From Massilia sp. Root351 (GTDB lineage Bacteria > Pseudomonadota > Gammaproteobacteria > Burkholderiales > Burkholderiaceae_D), in the NCBI RefSeq assembly GCF_001425045.1, contig NZ_LMDJ01000033.1, forward strand, positions 126,463-190,462: DNA of 64,000 bases, written 5' to 3'. Of the stretch, positions 7,860-19,009 are shown piece by piece; positions within the stretch are counted from its first letter, which is position 1, and every line of letters starts with the position of its first letter. The notes under the pieces are model-generated. The model ran no database searches and had not been told where the DNA came from. It saw only the letters and a list, made by a program, of their open reading frames with translations. The translations under genes and the position numbers were made by a program.

Positions 7860-10800
7860 ACCTGTCCGAACCCTTCGTCCGGCGCCCCATTGCCACGGTG
7901 CTGCTGACCATCGGGATGGCGCTGGCGGGCATCGGCGCCTTCTTCGTGCTGCCGGTGTCGCCGCTGCCGCAGGTCGACTATCCGTCGATCTCGGTCAGCG
8001 CCAGCCTGCCCGGAGCGAGTCCTGACACCATGGCCTCCAGCGTGGCCACGCCGCTGGAACGGCGGCTGGGCGTGATCGCGGGCGTGAACGAAATGACTTC
8101 GTCGTCCGGCAGCGGCTCCACCCGCATCAGCCTGCAGTTCGACCTGAACCGCAAGATCGATGCCGCCGCGCGTGAAGTGCAGGCGGCCATCAACGCCTCG
8201 CGCGCCGACCTGCCGGCCACGCTGAAAAACAATCCGACCTACCGCAAGGCCAACCCGTCCGACGCGCCGGTCATCATCCTGGCGCTGACCTCGCCCACCC
8301 GCAAGCCGGGCCAGATCTATGAGGCCGTCTCCAACATCGTGCAGCAGAAGCTGGCGCAGGTGAAGGGCGTGGGCGACGTGGAAATCGGCGGCGGCTCGTT
8401 GCCGGCAGTGCGCGTGGAATTGCTGCCGTACGCGGTGAACCGCTATGGCGTCTCGATGGAGGACGTGCGCGCCGCCATCCAGGCGTCCAACGCCAACCGC
8501 CCGAAGGGCGCGCTGGAAGGCGACGAGCGCCGCCTGCAGATCTATTCCGCGCCGGCGCGCGTGAGCGGCGTGGTGCCGGGCGCCGCTGCCGGTGCGGGCG
8601 CCGGCAACCCTCCGACACGCCCCAGTGCGGCGGACTACCGCGACCTGGTGGTGGCCTGGCGCGACGGCGCCGCCATCCGCCTGCGCGACATCGCCACCGT
8701 GGAGGATGGGGCCGAGAACAAGAACACGCTCGGCCTGTTCAACGGCGAGCCGGCGGTGATCGTGCTGATCACGCGCCAGCCTGGCGCCAACGTGATTGAA
8801 ACCGTGGACGGCGTGCGCGCGCTGATCCCGCAGCTGCAGGCGCAATTGCCTCCGGACGTGAAGCTGGAAGTGGCGTCCGACAGCACCAACTCGATCCGCT
8901 CCTCGCTGCATGAAATCGAACTGACGCTGGTCATCTCCATCGTGCTGGTGGTGCTGGTGGTGAGCGCCTTCCTGCGCAGCGCGCGCGCCACCATCATCCC
9001 GGCGGTGGCCACTGTGGTGTCGCTGCTGGGCACCTTTGGCGTCATGTATCTGCTGGGCTTCAGCCTGAACAACCTGAGCCTGATGGCGCTCACCGTGGCC
9101 ACCGGCTTCGTGGTCGATGACGCCATCGTGGTGCTGGAAAACACGGCGCGCCACATCGAGGCCGGCATGGACCGCTTCAAGGCGGCGCTGCTGGGCGCGC
9201 GCGAAGTGGGCTTCACGGTGCTGTCGATATCCCTGTCGCTGGTGGCCGTGTTCATCCCGCTGCTGTTCATGGGCGGCCAGGTGGGGCGGCTGTTCCGCGA
9301 GTTCGCCGTCACGCTGTCGGTGGCGGTCATGATTTCGCTGGTGATCTCGCTCACCACCACGCCCATGATGTGCGCCTGGCTGCTGAAACCCGGGCACGAC
9401 GGCAAGCCCGAGGGCAGGGTGGCGCGCCTGTTCGAGCGCGGCTTCCAGGCCGTGCTGCGGGTGTACGAGCATGCGCTGGATTGGGCGCTGCACAGCGTGT
9501 GGCTGGTGATGGCCATCCTGGTGTTCGTGGTTGGCCTGAACGTGTACCTGTTTGCGGCGGCGCCAAAGGGCTTCTTCCCGCAGCAGGACACGGGGCAGAT
9601 CAACGGCGGCATGCGCGCCGACCAGAGCATCTCCTTCCAGGCCATGCAGGGCAAGCTGCGCCAGCTGGTCAACATCATCAAGCGCGACCCGGCGGTGGCC
9701 ACCGTGGTGGGCTTTACCGGCGGCTCGCGCGCCGGCGGCGGGTTCATGTTCATCAATCTCAAGCCTGCCTCCGAGCGCACCGAGTCCGGCCAGGCCGTGA
9801 TCGCGCGCCTGCGTCCGCAGCTGGCGCAGGTTACCGGCGTGTCGCTGTTCCTGAACACGGTGCAGGACCTGCGCATGGGCGGACGCTCCAGCAATTCCAC
9901 CTACCAGTACACGCTGAAGAGCGACAACCGGGCCGACCTGAAGGCCTGGGCCGGCAAACTGGCCGATTCGATGAAGCAGCAGCCGGAGCTGATCGACGTG
10001 GACACCGACCAGGCCGAAAACGGCGTGGAAACCTTCGTCACCATCGACAAGGACACCATCACCCGCATGGGCATTGGCGTGCGCGACGTCGACAATGCGC
10101 TCTACAACGCCTTCGGCCAGCGCCAGGTGGCCACCATCTACGATGAGCTGAACCAGTACAAGGTGGTGATGGAAGTGGCGCCCGAGTACGCCAAGAGCCC
10201 GGAGGCGTTGAAGGACGTGTACGTGTCCGCCAGGGGCGCGGGCGGCGGTTCCAACAACGTGGCCGCCGCGCGCGACGCGTCCACCGGCGCGGCGCTGAGC
10301 GTGGCGCCGGCGGCCATGGTGCCGCTGCCGGCCATCGCCAGCTTTGCTGAAAGCGCCACGCCCACCTCGGTCAACCACCAGGACGGCGAACTGGCCACCA
10401 CAGTCTCGTTCAACCTGGCCGAAGGGTTCAGCCTGAGCGACGGCCAGGCCGCCGTCAAGCAGGCCGAGGCCGACATCGGCATGCCCAACAATGTGCGCGG
10501 CAGCTTCCAGGGCACGGCCAAGGCGGCCGACGACAGCAACAAGCAGCAGCCCTTGCTGATCCTGGCGGCCATCGTGGTGATCTACATCGTGCTGGGCATC
10601 CTGTACGAGAGCCTGGTGCACCCGGTGACGGTGCTGTCCACCTTGCCGTCGGCGGGCGTGGGGGCGGTGCTGGCGCTGCTGCTGTTCAAGATGGAGTTTT
10701 CCATCATTGCGCTGATCGGCGTGTTCCTGCTGATCGGCATCGTCAAGAAGAACGCCATCCTCATTATCGACTTTGCGCTGGAAGCCGAGCGCGCGCGCGG

Positions 10801-11092
10801 CCTGACGGCGGTGGAGGCGGTGCGCGAAGCCTGCCTGTTGCGCTTCCGGCCCATCCTGATGACCACGCTGGCCGCCGCGCTGGGCGCCTTGCCGCTGGCG
10901 ATAGGCTTCGGCGAAGGCTCCGAGCTGCGCCAGCCGCTGGGCATTGCCATCATCGGCGGCCTGATCGCCAGCCAGCTGCTGACCTTGCTGACCACGCCGG
11001 TGGTCTACATCCTGATGGACAGGCTGCGCAGCCGCAGCGAGTCCGAAATCCAATTGAGCAGGCAGGCAACTGCCGGACCGAGCACGCCATGA
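7856..11092 (+). CDS. mdtC: RND multidrug efflux pump, MdtC-like
   Basis: A 1078-residue RND pump, partner of the preceding one. The start is the GTG at 7856 inside a GTGA overlap; it gives VNLSEPFVRRPIATVLLTIG, which aligns with the N-terminus of the other pump. The frame is open for another 194 codons upstream, but that stretch is antiparallel-frame noise inside mdtB. Proton-relay motif GFVVDDAIVVLEN and TM10 GIVKKNAILIIDFA are present. Compared with its partner it has two extra Ala/Gly-rich loops, after SAPARVSG (about residue 235-260) and after VYVSARG (about 790-825), which lengthen the periplasmic porter domains. It overlaps the outer-membrane factor by ATGA. Confidence 0.92.
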   Translation: MNLSEPFVRRPIATVLLTIGMALAGIGAFFVLPVSPLPQVDYPSISVSASLPGASPDTMASSVATPLERRLGVIAGVNEMTSSSGSGSTRISLQFDLNRKIDAAAREVQAAINASRADLPATLKNNPTYRKANPSDAPVIILALTSPTRKPGQIYEAVSNIVQQKLAQVKGVGDVEIGGGSLPAVRVELLPYAVNRYGVSMEDVRAAIQASNANRPKGALEGDERRLQIYSAPARVSGVVPGAAAGAGAGNPPTRPSAADYRDLVVAWRDGAAIRLRDIATVEDGAENKNTLGLFNGEPAVIVLITRQPGANVIETVDGVRALIPQLQAQLPPDVKLEVASDSTNSIRSSLHEIELTLVISIVLVVLVVSAFLRSARATIIPAVATVVSLLGTFGVMYLLGFSLNNLSLMALTVATGFVVDDAIVVLENTARHIEAGMDRFKAALLGAREVGFTVLSISLSLVAVFIPLLFMGGQVGRLFREFAVTLSVAVMISLVISLTTTPMMCAWLLKPGHDGKPEGRVARLFERGFQAVLRVYEHALDWALHSVWLVMAILVFVVGLNVYLFAAAPKGFFPQQDTGQINGGMRADQSISFQAMQGKLRQLVNIIKRDPAVATVVGFTGGSRAGGGFMFINLKPASERTESGQAVIARLRPQLAQVTGVSLFLNTVQDLRMGGRSSNSTYQYTLKSDNRADLKAWAGKLADSMKQQPELIDVDTDQAENGVETFVTIDKDTITRMGIGVRDVDNALYNAFGQRQVATIYDELNQYKVVMEVAPEYAKSPEALKDVYVSARGAGGGSNNVAAARDASTGAALSVAPAAMVPLPAIASFAESATPTSVNHQDGELATTVSFNLAEGFSLSDGQAAVKQAEADIGMPNNVRGSFQGTAKAADDSNKQQPLLILAAIVVIYIVLGILYESLVHPVTVLSTLPSAGVGAVLALLLFKMEFSIIALIGVFLLIGIVKKNAILIIDFALEAERARGLTAVEAVREACLLRFRPILMTTLAAALGALPLAIGFGEGSELRQPLGIAIIGGLIASQLLTLLTTPVVYILMDRLRSRSESEIQLSRQATAGPSTP

Positions 11093-12675
11093 ACAAGCCC
11101 CCCTTCACTCCCGTTTCGTTGGCCCTGCTGGCGGCATTATCCCTGGCTGGTTGCGCCGTCGGGCCGAAATACGAAGTCCCTGTCACGCCGCAAACTGCCG
11201 CCTTCAAGGAGGCCGAAGGCTGGGCGCCCGCCGCGCCGGCCGACATGCTCGAGCGCGGCCCGTGGTGGACGCTGTTCGGCGACCCGGTGCTGAACGAACT
11301 GGCCGCGTCCATCGAGGTGTCCAACCAGAACGTGGCCGCCGCCGCCGCGTCCTATGCGCAGGCGCGCGCCCTGGTGGCCGAGCAGCGCGCCCAGCTCTTT
11401 CCGGCGGTGGACCTGAGCGGCAGCGCCAACCGCAGCGGCGGGGGCGGCGCCACGCGCACCGCCAGCGCCTACCGCGTGAACCTGGGCGGCAGCTGGGAGC
11501 CGGACATATGGGGCCGCCTCGGCGCCGCCAGCACTGCCGCCAGCGCCAGTGCCGCCGCCAGCGCCGCCGACCTGGCCGCAGCGCGCCTGTCCGCGCAGGG
11601 TGAACTGGCCGCCAATTATTTCGCGCTGCGCCAGGCCGACGCCCAGAAAGCGCTGCTGGACGCCACCGTGCAAGGCTACGAGCGTGTGCTGCAGATCACG
11701 CAAAACCGCTTCAGCGCGGCCATTGCCGCCAAGTCCGACGTGCTGCAGGCTGAAACCCAGCTTGCCAACGCCCGCATAGACCTGATCAGCGTCACGCGCC
11801 AGCGCGCCCAGCTCGAACACGCCATCGCCGTCCTGCTGGGCAAAGCCCCGGCCGAGTTCACGCTGGCCCCGCTGCCCCAAGTCGCCGCTCTCGCACTGCC
11901 ATCGCTTGCCGCCTCGCAGCCCGGCGCCATGCCCGCCACGGCCGGCGGTCCTGCCGCCGCCGGCCCGGCCGCAGGCGCGCCGCCGCAGCTTGACGGCTCG
12001 GGGCGCATCGTCATGGCGCCGCCGCTGGTCTACGCTTCGCCGGCCGGCGCCGAGCCGGCTGCGTGGGGCGGGGCGGTGGTGCCGGCGGTGCCGGCCGTGG
12101 TGCCCTCCGCGCTGCTGCAGCGCCGCCCGGACATCGCCGCAGCCGAACGCCGCGTGGCCGCCGCCAACGAGCAGATCGGCATCGCCCGCGCCGCCTATTT
12201 CCCCAACCTGAACCTGAGCGCCTCCTATGGCTTTGGCGCCAGCGCCGCCTCCGGCCTGTTCAATGCGTCGAACAGCCTGTGGGCGCTCGGCCTGTCCGCC
12301 GCACAGACCCTCTTCGACGCCGGCGCCACCAAGGCGCGCGTGGCCGGCGCCGAAGCCGCGCGCGACGCGGCCATCGCCCGCTACCGCCAGACCGTGCTGG
12401 CCGCCTTCGCCGATGTGGAAGACCAGCTGGCCGCCAGCCGCGCCCTGGAGCAGCAGCAGGCGCACCGCCGCACGGCCGCCGCCGCCGCCGACCAGGTGGA
12501 GCAGCAGATGCTGAACCGCTACCGCGCCGGCCAGGTCGCCTACACCGACGTGGTGCAAGCCCAGGTAACGGCCCTGAACGCCCGCCGCGCCCTGCTGCAG
12601 GCCCAGGCCGACCGCCAGACCACGGCCGTGGCGCTGATCCAGTCGCTGGGCGGCGGCTGGCATGCAGACCGCTAG
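11089..12675 (+). CDS. Outer-membrane efflux lipoprotein, NodT/OprM family
   Basis: A 528-residue TolC-like outer-membrane channel that completes the tripartite pump. It has a lipoprotein signal with lipobox LAGC (Cys at about residue 22), then the duplicated OEP domains. Motifs typical of the family are visible: ERGPWWTLFGDPVLNELAA, WEPDIWGRLG and ALLQRRPDIAAAERRVAAAN. An unusual Ala/Pro/Gly-rich insert of about 60 residues (about 276-335) separates the two halves, longer than in OprM. It is the last gene of the operon. A GC-rich hairpin follows the stop. Confidence 0.9.
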   Translation: MNKPPFTPVSLALLAALSLAGCAVGPKYEVPVTPQTAAFKEAEGWAPAAPADMLERGPWWTLFGDPVLNELAASIEVSNQNVAAAAASYAQARALVAEQRAQLFPAVDLSGSANRSGGGGATRTASAYRVNLGGSWEPDIWGRLGAASTAASASAAASAADLAAARLSAQGELAANYFALRQADAQKALLDATVQGYERVLQITQNRFSAAIAAKSDVLQAETQLANARIDLISVTRQRAQLEHAIAVLLGKAPAEFTLAPLPQVAALALPSLAASQPGAMPATAGGPAAAGPAAGAPPQLDGSGRIVMAPPLVYASPAGAEPAAWGGAVVPAVPAVVPSALLQRRPDIAAAERRVAAANEQIGIARAAYFPNLNLSASYGFGASAASGLFNASNSLWALGLSAAQTLFDAGATKARVAGAEAARDAAIARYRQTVLAAFADVEDQLAASRALEQQQAHRRTAAAAADQVEQQMLNRYRAGQVAYTDVVQAQVTALNARRALLQAQADRQTTAVALIQSLGGGWHADR

Positions 12676-12693
12676 CTGTCGCGAAAGGCAGGT

Positions 12694-12711
12694 GCGCCCG
12701 ATAGCGGGCGC
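12694..12711 (+). terminator. GC hairpin after efflux operon
   Basis: GCGCCC (12694-12699) and GGGCGC (12706-12711) with a six-base loop lie 19 bases past the outer-membrane factor stop. The T tract after it is poor (TGGCTTTCA), so this is a weak intrinsic terminator or only a pause site. Confidence 0.35.
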
Positions 12712-12734
12712 TGGCTTTCAGGCAAGGCGCTTTG

Positions 12735-12740
12735 TATAAT
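12735..12740 (+). promoter_or_regulatory. Consensus -10 box for the cheB-cheR fusion
   Basis: A perfect TATAAT 40 bases before the ATG at 12780. No good -35 is visible at 16-18 bp; CTTTCA at 12715-12720 is a poor match at short spacing. It suggests the fusion gene has its own promoter rather than reading through from the efflux operon. Confidence 0.45.
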
Positions 12741-12779
12741 CGACAATCCAGGCTAGCGCCTTTTCTAAGCCCAGCACCA

Positions 12780-15344
12780 ATGAATCAAAGCGATACCGCC
12801 GAGTCCTTGCCGGCATCCAGACCCCTCATTCCCGTGGTGGGCATAGGCGCGTCCGCCGGCGGGTTGGAACCGATCTGCGAGCTGTTGGCGGCGGTGCCGC
12901 CGAACAGCCCGCTGGCCTACGTGGTGGTGCAGCACCTGGATCCGCAACACATCGGCATGCTGCCGGAACTGCTGCAGCGCGTGACCGCCATGCCGGTGCA
13001 AGAAGCGGCCGACGGCATGGTGGTCGAGGCGGGCAACGTCTACGTGATTCCGCCCAATCGCGACCTGGGCTACGCGCGCGGTGCGCTGCGCCTGACGCGC
13101 CGCCCGCACACCCGCGCCCAGACCTTGTCGATCGACCATTTTCTAAACGACCTGGCGGCCGAATGCGGTCCGCTGGCGGCCGGCGTGGTGTTGTCCGGCA
13201 TGGGCAGCGACGGCAGCGCCGGCCTGCGCGCCATCCAGGAGCGCGGCGGCCTGACGCTGGCCCAGCAGCCTGCCTCGGCGCGCTTCACCGCCATGCCGCA
13301 AAGCGCCATCGATTCCGGCAGCGCCGACATCGTCGCCCGCGCCGGCGAAATGCCGGCCCTGATTGCCGGCCGCCTGGCCCACCGGCGGCCGCTGAACGAA
13401 CTGCCAGGCGCTCAGCGCCGCAATGCGCTGAGCGAACTGCTGCAGTTCCTGCTGACCCGCACCGGCAACGACTTCGCCGGCTACAAGTTGAACACCGTCA
13501 TGCGCCGCATCGAGCGCCGCGTGGCGCTGCACCAGTGTGCCACGCTGGAAACCTACGTCCGCCTGTTGCAGGACAACCCGGGCGAGGTGCAACTGCTGTT
13601 CAAGGAAATGCTGATCGGCGTGACCAGCTTCTTCCGCGACCAGAAAGTGTGGGAGCAGCTCAAGGCCGTGGCCTTGCCTCAGCTGCTGGAAGCGCACCCG
13701 GACGGCGCCGCATTCAAGGCCTGGGTGCCGGCCTGCTCCACCGGCGAGGAGGCGTATTCCCTGGCCATGGTGTTCAGCGAGGCGGTCTTGCATGTGAGCC
13801 CGAAAGCCAAGTACAGCCTGCAGATCTTCGCCACCGACCTCGACCCGGACGCCATCGACCGCGCCCGCGAAGGCCTGTTCACGCACAGCATCGAGGCCGA
13901 CGTGTCGCCGGAACGCCTGCAGCGCTTCTTCACTGCCGAGGAGCGCGGCTACCGGGTGCGCAAGGAACTGCGCAATATGATCATCTTTGCGCAGCAGAAC
14001 ATCATCTCCGATCCGCCGTTCACCAAGCTCGACGTGCTCAGCTGCCGCAATCTGCTGATCTATTTCAGCCCCAAGCTGCAGCGGCGCCTGATTCCGCTGT
14101 TCCATTACGCGCTCAAGCCGGCTGGCCTGCTGTTGCTGGGCAGCGCAGACACGCCGGGCCAGTTTACCGAACTGTTCGCGCCGCTGCCGGGCGTTAGCCG
14201 GATCTACCAGCGGCTCGATGCCGGCGATCAGAGGCTGGTACACTATTTCCCAACCAAGATGGCGGCAGCCGCCCCCATTGCCAACGAAGCCAGGTCAGTA
14301 TCGATGAACGGCAATCTCCAAACGCAGGTCGAGCAGCTGCTGCTGAAAAAGCACACGCCGGCGGCCGTCCTGCTCAACCGCGACGGCGACATCCTCTACA
14401 TCCACGGCCGCACCGGCACCTATCTGGAACCGGCCGCGGGCAAGGCCAACTGGAACATCCACGCCATGGCGCGCGACGGCCTGCGTTACCAGCTGGACGA
14501 CCTGCTGCAGCGCGCGCTGGGCAGCGAAGGGCCGCAAGTGCTGCGCGGCCTGGTGATGAAAAACGCCAGCGGCCAGGAACTGGCGGTGGACATGAGCGCC
14601 GAAGCGTTGCATGAAGGCGATGCGCTGGAAGGCATGGTGCTGCTGACTTTCCTCAGCGTGCCGCGTCCGGCCGGGCGCCGCGCGCGTTCGGCCAACCCGC
14701 GCGTGACCGAGCTGGAGCAGCAACTGGCCCAGGCGCGCCTGGAAATCCAGGCCGTGCGCGACGAAATGCAAACCTCGCGCGAAGAGCTGCGTTCGGCCAA
14801 TGAGGAGCTGCAATCGACCAACGAGGAACTGCAGTCCACCAACGAGGAGCTGACCACGTCGAAGGAAGAGATGCAGTCGCTGAACGAAGAGCTCTACACG
14901 GTCAACGCCGAGCTGCAATCGAAGGTGGACGACCTGTCGCTGGTCAACAGCGACATGAAGAACCTGCTCAACAGCACCGACATCGCCACCATCTTCCTCG
15001 ACAACCTGCTGCACATCCGCCGCTTCACCACGCAGGCCGCCCAGGTCTACAAGCTGATCGCCGGCGACGTGCAGCGCCCGCTGAGCGACATCTCCAGCGA
15101 CCTGATTTACCCGGAACTGGAACAGGACGCCGAGCAAGTGCTGCGCACGCTGGTGTTCAGTGAAAAGCAGATCCCCACCCGCAACGGGCGCTGGTTCACG
15201 GTGCGCATCATGCCTTACCGCACGGTTGACAATGTGATCGACGGCCTGGTGCTGACCTTTATCAACATCACCGACGCCAAGCAGCTGGAATCGAAGTTGC
15301 GCGCGCTGAGCCTGACGGAAAGCGGCGACGGAGGTGCGCAGTGA
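12780..15344 (+). CDS. CheB-CheR-coiled-coil-PAS fusion protein
   Basis: An 854-residue cytoplasmic signalling protein. Residues about 15-200 are a CheB methylesterase domain with Ser25 (GIGASAGG), His52 (VQHLDP) and Asp144 (GMGSDGS) as catalytic triad; the CheB receiver domain is absent. Residues about 215-480 are a CheR methyltransferase with the SAM-binding motif ACSTGEEAYSLAM (319-331) and SCRNLLIYF. Residues about 645-725 are a long coiled coil built on NEELQST repeats, followed by a PAS domain (about 735-845). The start is ATG 12780, since the open frame upstream runs through the TATAAT box. It overlaps the next kinase gene by GTGA. No chemotaxis receptor is nearby, so the target is unknown. 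Confidence 0.9.
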   Translation: MNQSDTAESLPASRPLIPVVGIGASAGGLEPICELLAAVPPNSPLAYVVVQHLDPQHIGMLPELLQRVTAMPVQEAADGMVVEAGNVYVIPPNRDLGYARGALRLTRRPHTRAQTLSIDHFLNDLAAECGPLAAGVVLSGMGSDGSAGLRAIQERGGLTLAQQPASARFTAMPQSAIDSGSADIVARAGEMPALIAGRLAHRRPLNELPGAQRRNALSELLQFLLTRTGNDFAGYKLNTVMRRIERRVALHQCATLETYVRLLQDNPGEVQLLFKEMLIGVTSFFRDQKVWEQLKAVALPQLLEAHPDGAAFKAWVPACSTGEEAYSLAMVFSEAVLHVSPKAKYSLQIFATDLDPDAIDRAREGLFTHSIEADVSPERLQRFFTAEERGYRVRKELRNMIIFAQQNIISDPPFTKLDVLSCRNLLIYFSPKLQRRLIPLFHYALKPAGLLLLGSADTPGQFTELFAPLPGVSRIYQRLDAGDQRLVHYFPTKMAAAAPIANEARSVSMNGNLQTQVEQLLLKKHTPAAVLLNRDGDILYIHGRTGTYLEPAAGKANWNIHAMARDGLRYQLDDLLQRALGSEGPQVLRGLVMKNASGQELAVDMSAEALHEGDALEGMVLLTFLSVPRPAGRRARSANPRVTELEQQLAQARLEIQAVRDEMQTSREELRSANEELQSTNEELQSTNEELTTSKEEMQSLNEELYTVNAELQSKVDDLSLVNSDMKNLLNSTDIATIFLDNLLHIRRFTTQAAQVYKLIAGDVQRPLSDISSDLIYPELEQDAEQVLRTLVFSEKQIPTRNGRWFTVRIMPYRTVDNVIDGLVLTFINITDAKQLESKLRALSLTESGDGGAQ

Positions 15345-16708
15345 GCAAGGGCAACCATCCCCGCAGCGACGCGCTACGCCAGTGGCAGACGCTCCAACTC
15401 AGCAAGATCGAGCTGGAACTGCAGCAGCAGGCGCTGTCGGCGCTGCAGCAGCGCAGCGAACAGGCGCGCACCGGCCAGGCGCTGTACCAGCAACTGTTCG
15501 AGCAGTCGCCGGCGTGCACCTACGCGCTGGACCAGGGCGGGCTGGTGGTGTGCGCCAACCAGGCCGGCGCCGCGCTGCTGGCGCAAAGCGCCGCCGCGCT
15601 CCAGGGCCAGCCTTTCGAACGTTACCTGGCGCCCGAGCAGCAGCCGCGCTGGCGCGCCTTTACGGCCATCCTGCGCAGCGGCGACGGCCGGGCCGGCATG
15701 GAAACGCAGCTGTTTGCCGGCATCCCCGGCGCCTGCGCGGTGCGCATCGACGCCTGCCTGGATGCGGCCTCCGGCCTGTGTTGCCTGGTCATCGCGCCGC
15801 TGGCTGCGGCGCCGTCCGCGCAGCCGGACAGCGGCGCAGCCGGCCATCGGGAGCAGGCCTTTCCCGGCCATGAGCCGCTGGCGGCCGGCCCCCTTGGCGC
15901 ACGCCTGGCGGCGCAACTGGCGCAGCAGGGCGCCCTGGCCATGGCGTCCCAGGTGGCCGCGCAAGTGGCCGAGCGCACCACCGCGCTGACGCTGGACAAC
16001 ACGCAACTGCGCCTGCTGGCCGAGCACGAAGCGAATGCGCTGGAAGCGGCGCGGCTGGACATGGCGCGCGCCATGCACGACAACGTGGGGCAGAACCTGC
16101 TGGCGCTGCGTATCGAGGCTGCCCTGCTGGACCAGCGCACCCGCAGGCATGGCGGGCCGCTGCACCAGCGCGCCAGCGCCGCACTGGAGAATGTGGACAC
16201 CACCCTGCGCAGCGTGCGCGCCATCCTGAACCAGCTGCGGCCGGCCGTGCTGGACCTGGGCCTGCACGCAGCGGTGGACTGGCTGCTGGCCGATTTTCGC
16301 AAGCGCAGCGGCCTGGTTTGCACACTGGACGTACCGGATGAACAAGCGTTCGACTGCCTGGAGAGCGGTGCCGCGCTGATGCTGTTCCGCCAGTTGCAGG
16401 CCTTGCTGGCATCGGTGCAGCGCGACGGCGGCGCCAGCGCGGTGGCGGTCAGCCTGCGGCGCCTCGGCCGCTCAGGCGCGGTGCTGCTGGTGACCGACGA
16501 CGGCGCCGGCGACACTGCCGTAGACAGCGATGCCGGTGGCGGGGTTGCCCTTGCCGGGCGCCGCCAGCGCCAGGCGCTGGCCATGCTGGCCATTGGTGAG
16601 CGCCTGCGCGCCCACGGCGGCGTGCTGGAGGTCGATTACGGCGCGGCCCAGGGGTGCCGGGTGAGCATGCGCTTGCCGGGCCAGGTTGGCCAGGCTGGCA
16701 ATAGCTAA
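15341..16708 (+). CDS. PAS / HisKA_3 histidine kinase with degenerate ATPase
   Basis: A 455-residue soluble kinase, NarX/UhpB type. There is an N-terminal helix, a PAS-like domain (about 45-155), a helical linker and the HisKA_3 box ARAMHDNVGQNLLALR with His246, plus the family signature LRPAVLDLGL (299-308). The ATP domain is poor: where the N-box normally reads about xQEALTNxxKH it has QLQALLASVQRD (351-362), lacking Glu and Asn. The G1-like VTDDGAGD remains; a G2 Gly-rich loop is not clear. It starts at a GTG overlapping the CheB-CheR gene. No NarL-type regulator gene lies beside it. It may be a pseudokinase or bind ATP differently. Confidence 0.8.
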   Translation: MSKGNHPRSDALRQWQTLQLSKIELELQQQALSALQQRSEQARTGQALYQQLFEQSPACTYALDQGGLVVCANQAGAALLAQSAAALQGQPFERYLAPEQQPRWRAFTAILRSGDGRAGMETQLFAGIPGACAVRIDACLDAASGLCCLVIAPLAAAPSAQPDSGAAGHREQAFPGHEPLAAGPLGARLAAQLAQQGALAMASQVAAQVAERTTALTLDNTQLRLLAEHEANALEAARLDMARAMHDNVGQNLLALRIEAALLDQRTRRHGGPLHQRASAALENVDTTLRSVRAILNQLRPAVLDLGLHAAVDWLLADFRKRSGLVCTLDVPDEQAFDCLESGAALMLFRQLQALLASVQRDGGASAVAVSLRRLGRSGAVLLVTDDGAGDTAVDSDAGGGVALAGRRQRQALAMLAIGERLRAHGGVLEVDYGAAQGCRVSMRLPGQVGQAGNS

Positions 16709-16714
16709 AAAGCA

Positions 16715-16748
16715 TTTTCAGCGGCAGGCGCAAGGTCTATACTGCCGC
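16715..16748 (+). promoter_or_regulatory. Promoter with flanking inverted repeat, S46 peptidase
   Basis: TATACT (16738-16743) is a good -10, and TTTTCA (16715-16720) sits 17 bp upstream as a weak -35. GCGGCAG (16721-16727) and CTGCCGC (16742-16748) form an inverted repeat spanning the spacer and the -10, which could be a repressor site or an RNA stem. Confidence 0.4.
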
Positions 16749-16772
16749 AGCTTTTCACATTAGGGGACCATC

Positions 16773-18917
<2,145 letters not shown>

Positions 18918-18936
18918 ATCGGCTAGCTTCCATGGG

Positions 18937-18973
18937 AAGGGGTCGGGCTCGATATTGAGCCCGGCCCCTTTTT
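18937..18973 (+). terminator. Rho-independent terminator after S46 peptidase
   Basis: Arms AAGGGGTCGGGCTC (18937-18950) and GAGCCCGGCCCCTT (18957-18970) pair with one mismatch around a six-base loop, and the T run continues to 18973. This isolates the peptidase gene from the following vitamin-transport operon. Confidence 0.85.
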
Positions 18974-19009
18974 GCTTCATAATCGACGGTTCACCTTCGA
19001 TCGCCCGCC

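Noticed and set aside
7739..11053. A 1104-codon open frame on the minus strand opposite the second RND pump
   Set aside because: Its translation is Gln/His/Arg/Gly-rich low-complexity sequence with no domain. The plus strand encodes an intact RND pump. Long antisense frames are expected at this GC content.
14775..14890. Short tandem DNA repeat (NEELQST codons) in the CheB-CheR gene
   Set aside because: It is the coiled-coil heptad-like repeat of the protein, common in this fusion family, and not a CRISPR or mobile element.
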